Source: an uncultured Actinomyces sp.
GTDB lineage: Bacteria > Actinomycetota > Actinomycetes > Actinomycetales > Actinomycetaceae
Assembly (NCBI GenBank): GCA_937926195.1
Contig: CALEXZ010000053.1
Span: forward strand, 1 to 6,397
DNA: 6,397 bases
Reading direction: 5' to 3'
Each line of letters opens with the position of its first letter. Within the stretch, counting starts at the first letter, position 1. A model generated the notes under the pieces. That model searched no databases. It was given only the letters and a program-made list of their open reading frames with translations, and was not told the origin of the DNA. Both the position numbers and the translations under genes were made by a program. This document shows positions 5,036 through 6,397 of the stretch, piece by piece.

Positions 5036-6397
5036 CCCCACCCATCCCTCTGGCCGCCCCCGGCGCCCCGCGCCCGCCCCTGCGCAGGCACCCGCGCCGC
5101 ACCACCCAGGTGCGACGCAACCTCGTCGTCCTCGCCTGGCTCGTCGCGGCCGCCGTCCTCGCCCTCATCGTCCTGACCGGGGCCCGCGAGGACTGGAGCC
5201 CGTGGCTGCCCCTGCACGCCCTGCTCCTGGGCGGCATCGGCTCGGCCATCACCACCTGGTCCGCGCACTTCGCCGACACGCTGCTGCACCGCCCAGCCCT
5301 GGGCGGCGCCGCCCTGCTCGACGCCCGCCTGTACGCCCACAGCCTCGGCGCCGCCCTCGTCCTGATCGGCGCCACCACGGGCACCGGCCCGCTCACCGTC
5401 GTCGGTGTCGGCACGGTGATCCTCACCGCCCTCACCGGGGTCCTGGCGATCACCGTGCAGTACCGCAGGGCCATCGCCCCACGTATGGCAGCCCTCGCCC
5501 TGCACTATGCCGTCGCCCTTGTGCTGCTCGCCGTCGGCGTCAGCTTCGGCTACCTCATCATGTGGACGGGCGAGAACAGCCGTGCCGACGTGTCCGCCGC
5601 CTTCTACGTCGCCCACACGATGACGCTGCTCCTCGGCTTCGTCGGCATCACCGTGCTGGGCACCCTCACCGTCCTGTGGCCCACAATGCTGCGCACCAAG
5701 ATGGAGCCCGAGGCACCTCGGTGGGCGAGCGCGAGCCTGCCCGTCCTCGTCGCCGGAACCGCCCTCGTGGCCGCCTCCGGGACGTGGGCGCCCCTGGCGG
5801 CGCTCGGAGCCCTCGTCTACCTCGCCGGCGCCGCGGGTGTGCTCGTGCCTGCCTGGAAGACCGCCGAGCGCGTGCCTCCCACCTCCTTCGCCACGGCCTC
5901 CGCGGCGGCCGCCGTCCTCTGGTTCGTCGCCTGCGTCCTGTGGGTCGGGGCCGGCATCAGCGTCGCGGGCACCGGCCTGGCCGACCCCGGGGCAGCCCGT
6001 GGCGTTATTCACGCCGTGCGGGTGCCGCTCGCCGCAGGCTTCGCCCTGCAGATCCTGGCCGCCGCCCTGTCCTACCTCACGCCCGTCATGCTGGGCGGGG
6101 GACCGGCGGCCACCCGGGCAACCAACGCGATCATGGACCGCGCCGCCGGCTACCGGCTGGTGACGGCCAACACCTGCCTCCTGCTCGCCGTCCTCACGCC
6201 CCTGCCCTGGCCCGTGCGCGCCGTCACCGGCCTCGTCGCCGCGGTCGTGGCCGCCTACGTCCCCGTGGCCATGGCCATGAGCTGGGTGGCGCTGCGCCGC
6301 CTGCCCCGTAGGAAGGGGCCCGACGCCGTCGCCCCCGGCGGCCCAGCCTCCGGGACAGGACCCACCACCCGGACGCCGGCCGGGCAGACGGCGCCCG
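5032..6397 (+). CDS. Polytopic N-terminal domain of a probable copper nitrite reductase fusion, C-terminus beyond window
   Basis: 455 codons are open from GTG 5032 to the right edge. After a basic, proline-rich head (1-30) come about 11-12 hydrophobic segments (roughly 31-50, 58-78, 102-142 as two, 157-177, 192-220, 233-274 as two, 289-311, 329-354, 377-420 as two), then a Pro/Thr/Gly linker (430-455). LHALLLGGIGSAITTWSAHF (61-80) and AHTMTLLLGFVGITVLG (194-210) with LWPTML (215-220) resemble, from memory, the membrane domain fused ahead of cupredoxin and copper nitrite reductase (NirK/AniA-type) domains in Actinomyces, Corynebacterium and Propionibacterium relatives. Such a protein would reduce nitrite to nitric oxide outside the membrane. 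The copper domain is not in the window, so the enzyme call is inference; a stand-alone NnrS-like protein is the alternative. Candidate cofactor ligands are His62, His79, His103, His158, His195 and His327. Confidence 0.75.
   Translation, partial: MTPPIPLAAPGAPRPPLRRHPRRTTQVRRNLVVLAWLVAAAVLALIVLTGAREDWSPWLPLHALLLGGIGSAITTWSAHFADTLLHRPALGGAALLDARLYAHSLGAALVLIGATTGTGPLTVVGVGTVILTALTGVLAITVQYRRAIAPRMAALALHYAVALVLLAVGVSFGYLIMWTGENSRADVSAAFYVAHTMTLLLGFVGITVLGTLTVLWPTMLRTKMEPEAPRWASASLPVLVAGTALVAASGTWAPLAALGALVYLAGAAGVLVPAWKTAERVPPTSFATASAAAAVLWFVACVLWVGAGISVAGTGLADPGAARGVIHAVRVPLAAGFALQILAAALSYLTPVMLGGGPAATRATNAIMDRAAGYRLVTANTCLLLAVLTPLPWPVRAVTGLVAAVVAAYVPVAMAMSWVALRRLPRRKGPDAVAPGGPASGTGPTTRTPAGQTAP

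Noticed and set aside
3761..6012. Two long minus-strand open frames (426 and 431 codons) opposite the membrane genes
   Set aside because: Their translations are Gly/Asp/Glu/His-rich and featureless, while the plus strand gives well-formed membrane proteins with a coupled junction.
4797..6311. Plus-strand 504-codon open frame overlapping the 5032 gene
   Set aside because: Its product is nearly all Arg, Pro and Ala. The frame starting at 5032 gives regular hydrophobic helices and continues to the edge.

Overview
The window reads as chromosome from a high-GC actinobacterium. It is very G+C rich by eye, third codon positions are almost always G or C, GTG starts are used, and two genes appear to be read from leaderless or nearly leaderless messages. 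The closest match I recall is the Actinomyces-type arrangement of nitrate/nitrite respiration genes. Genus is an inference from gene content, not a measured result.

Left half (1-3206) is a molybdenum cofactor (Moco) block. A moeA gene runs leftward off the window edge (1-1082, minus). A moaE gene is divergent from it (1251-1685, plus). moaD (1723-1992, minus) and moaA (2049-3206, minus) follow, and moaD meets moaE tail to tail. MoaA makes the cyclic pyranopterin precursor with MoaC. MoaD and MoaE form molybdopterin synthase, which adds the dithiolene sulfurs. MoeA inserts molybdenum. moaC, mogA/moaB and moeB are not in the window.

Right half (3306-6397) is a nitrogen-oxide respiration block. 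A small DUF2249 protein (3306-3668, minus) is divergent from a two-gene plus-strand operon. The first operon gene is a polytopic NnrS-like membrane protein (3767-5035). It overlaps by a GTGA junction the second gene (from 5032, open at the right edge), a polytopic domain of the type that precedes copper nitrite reductase domains in actinobacterial fusion proteins. The cupredoxin part would lie beyond the window and is not seen.

The two halves fit together functionally: a Moco-dependent nitrate reductase would make the nitrite that a copper nitrite reductase consumes. No gene for that nitrate reductase is visible here. The most notable regulatory stretch is the divergent control region 3669-3766, which holds a perfect 14-bp inverted repeat next to the only AT-rich patch in the area. 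There is no gene-free stretch longer than 300 bases; the largest gap (1083-1250) is described as a divergent promoter region. I saw no tRNA, rRNA, CRISPR array, insertion sequence or other mobile element.
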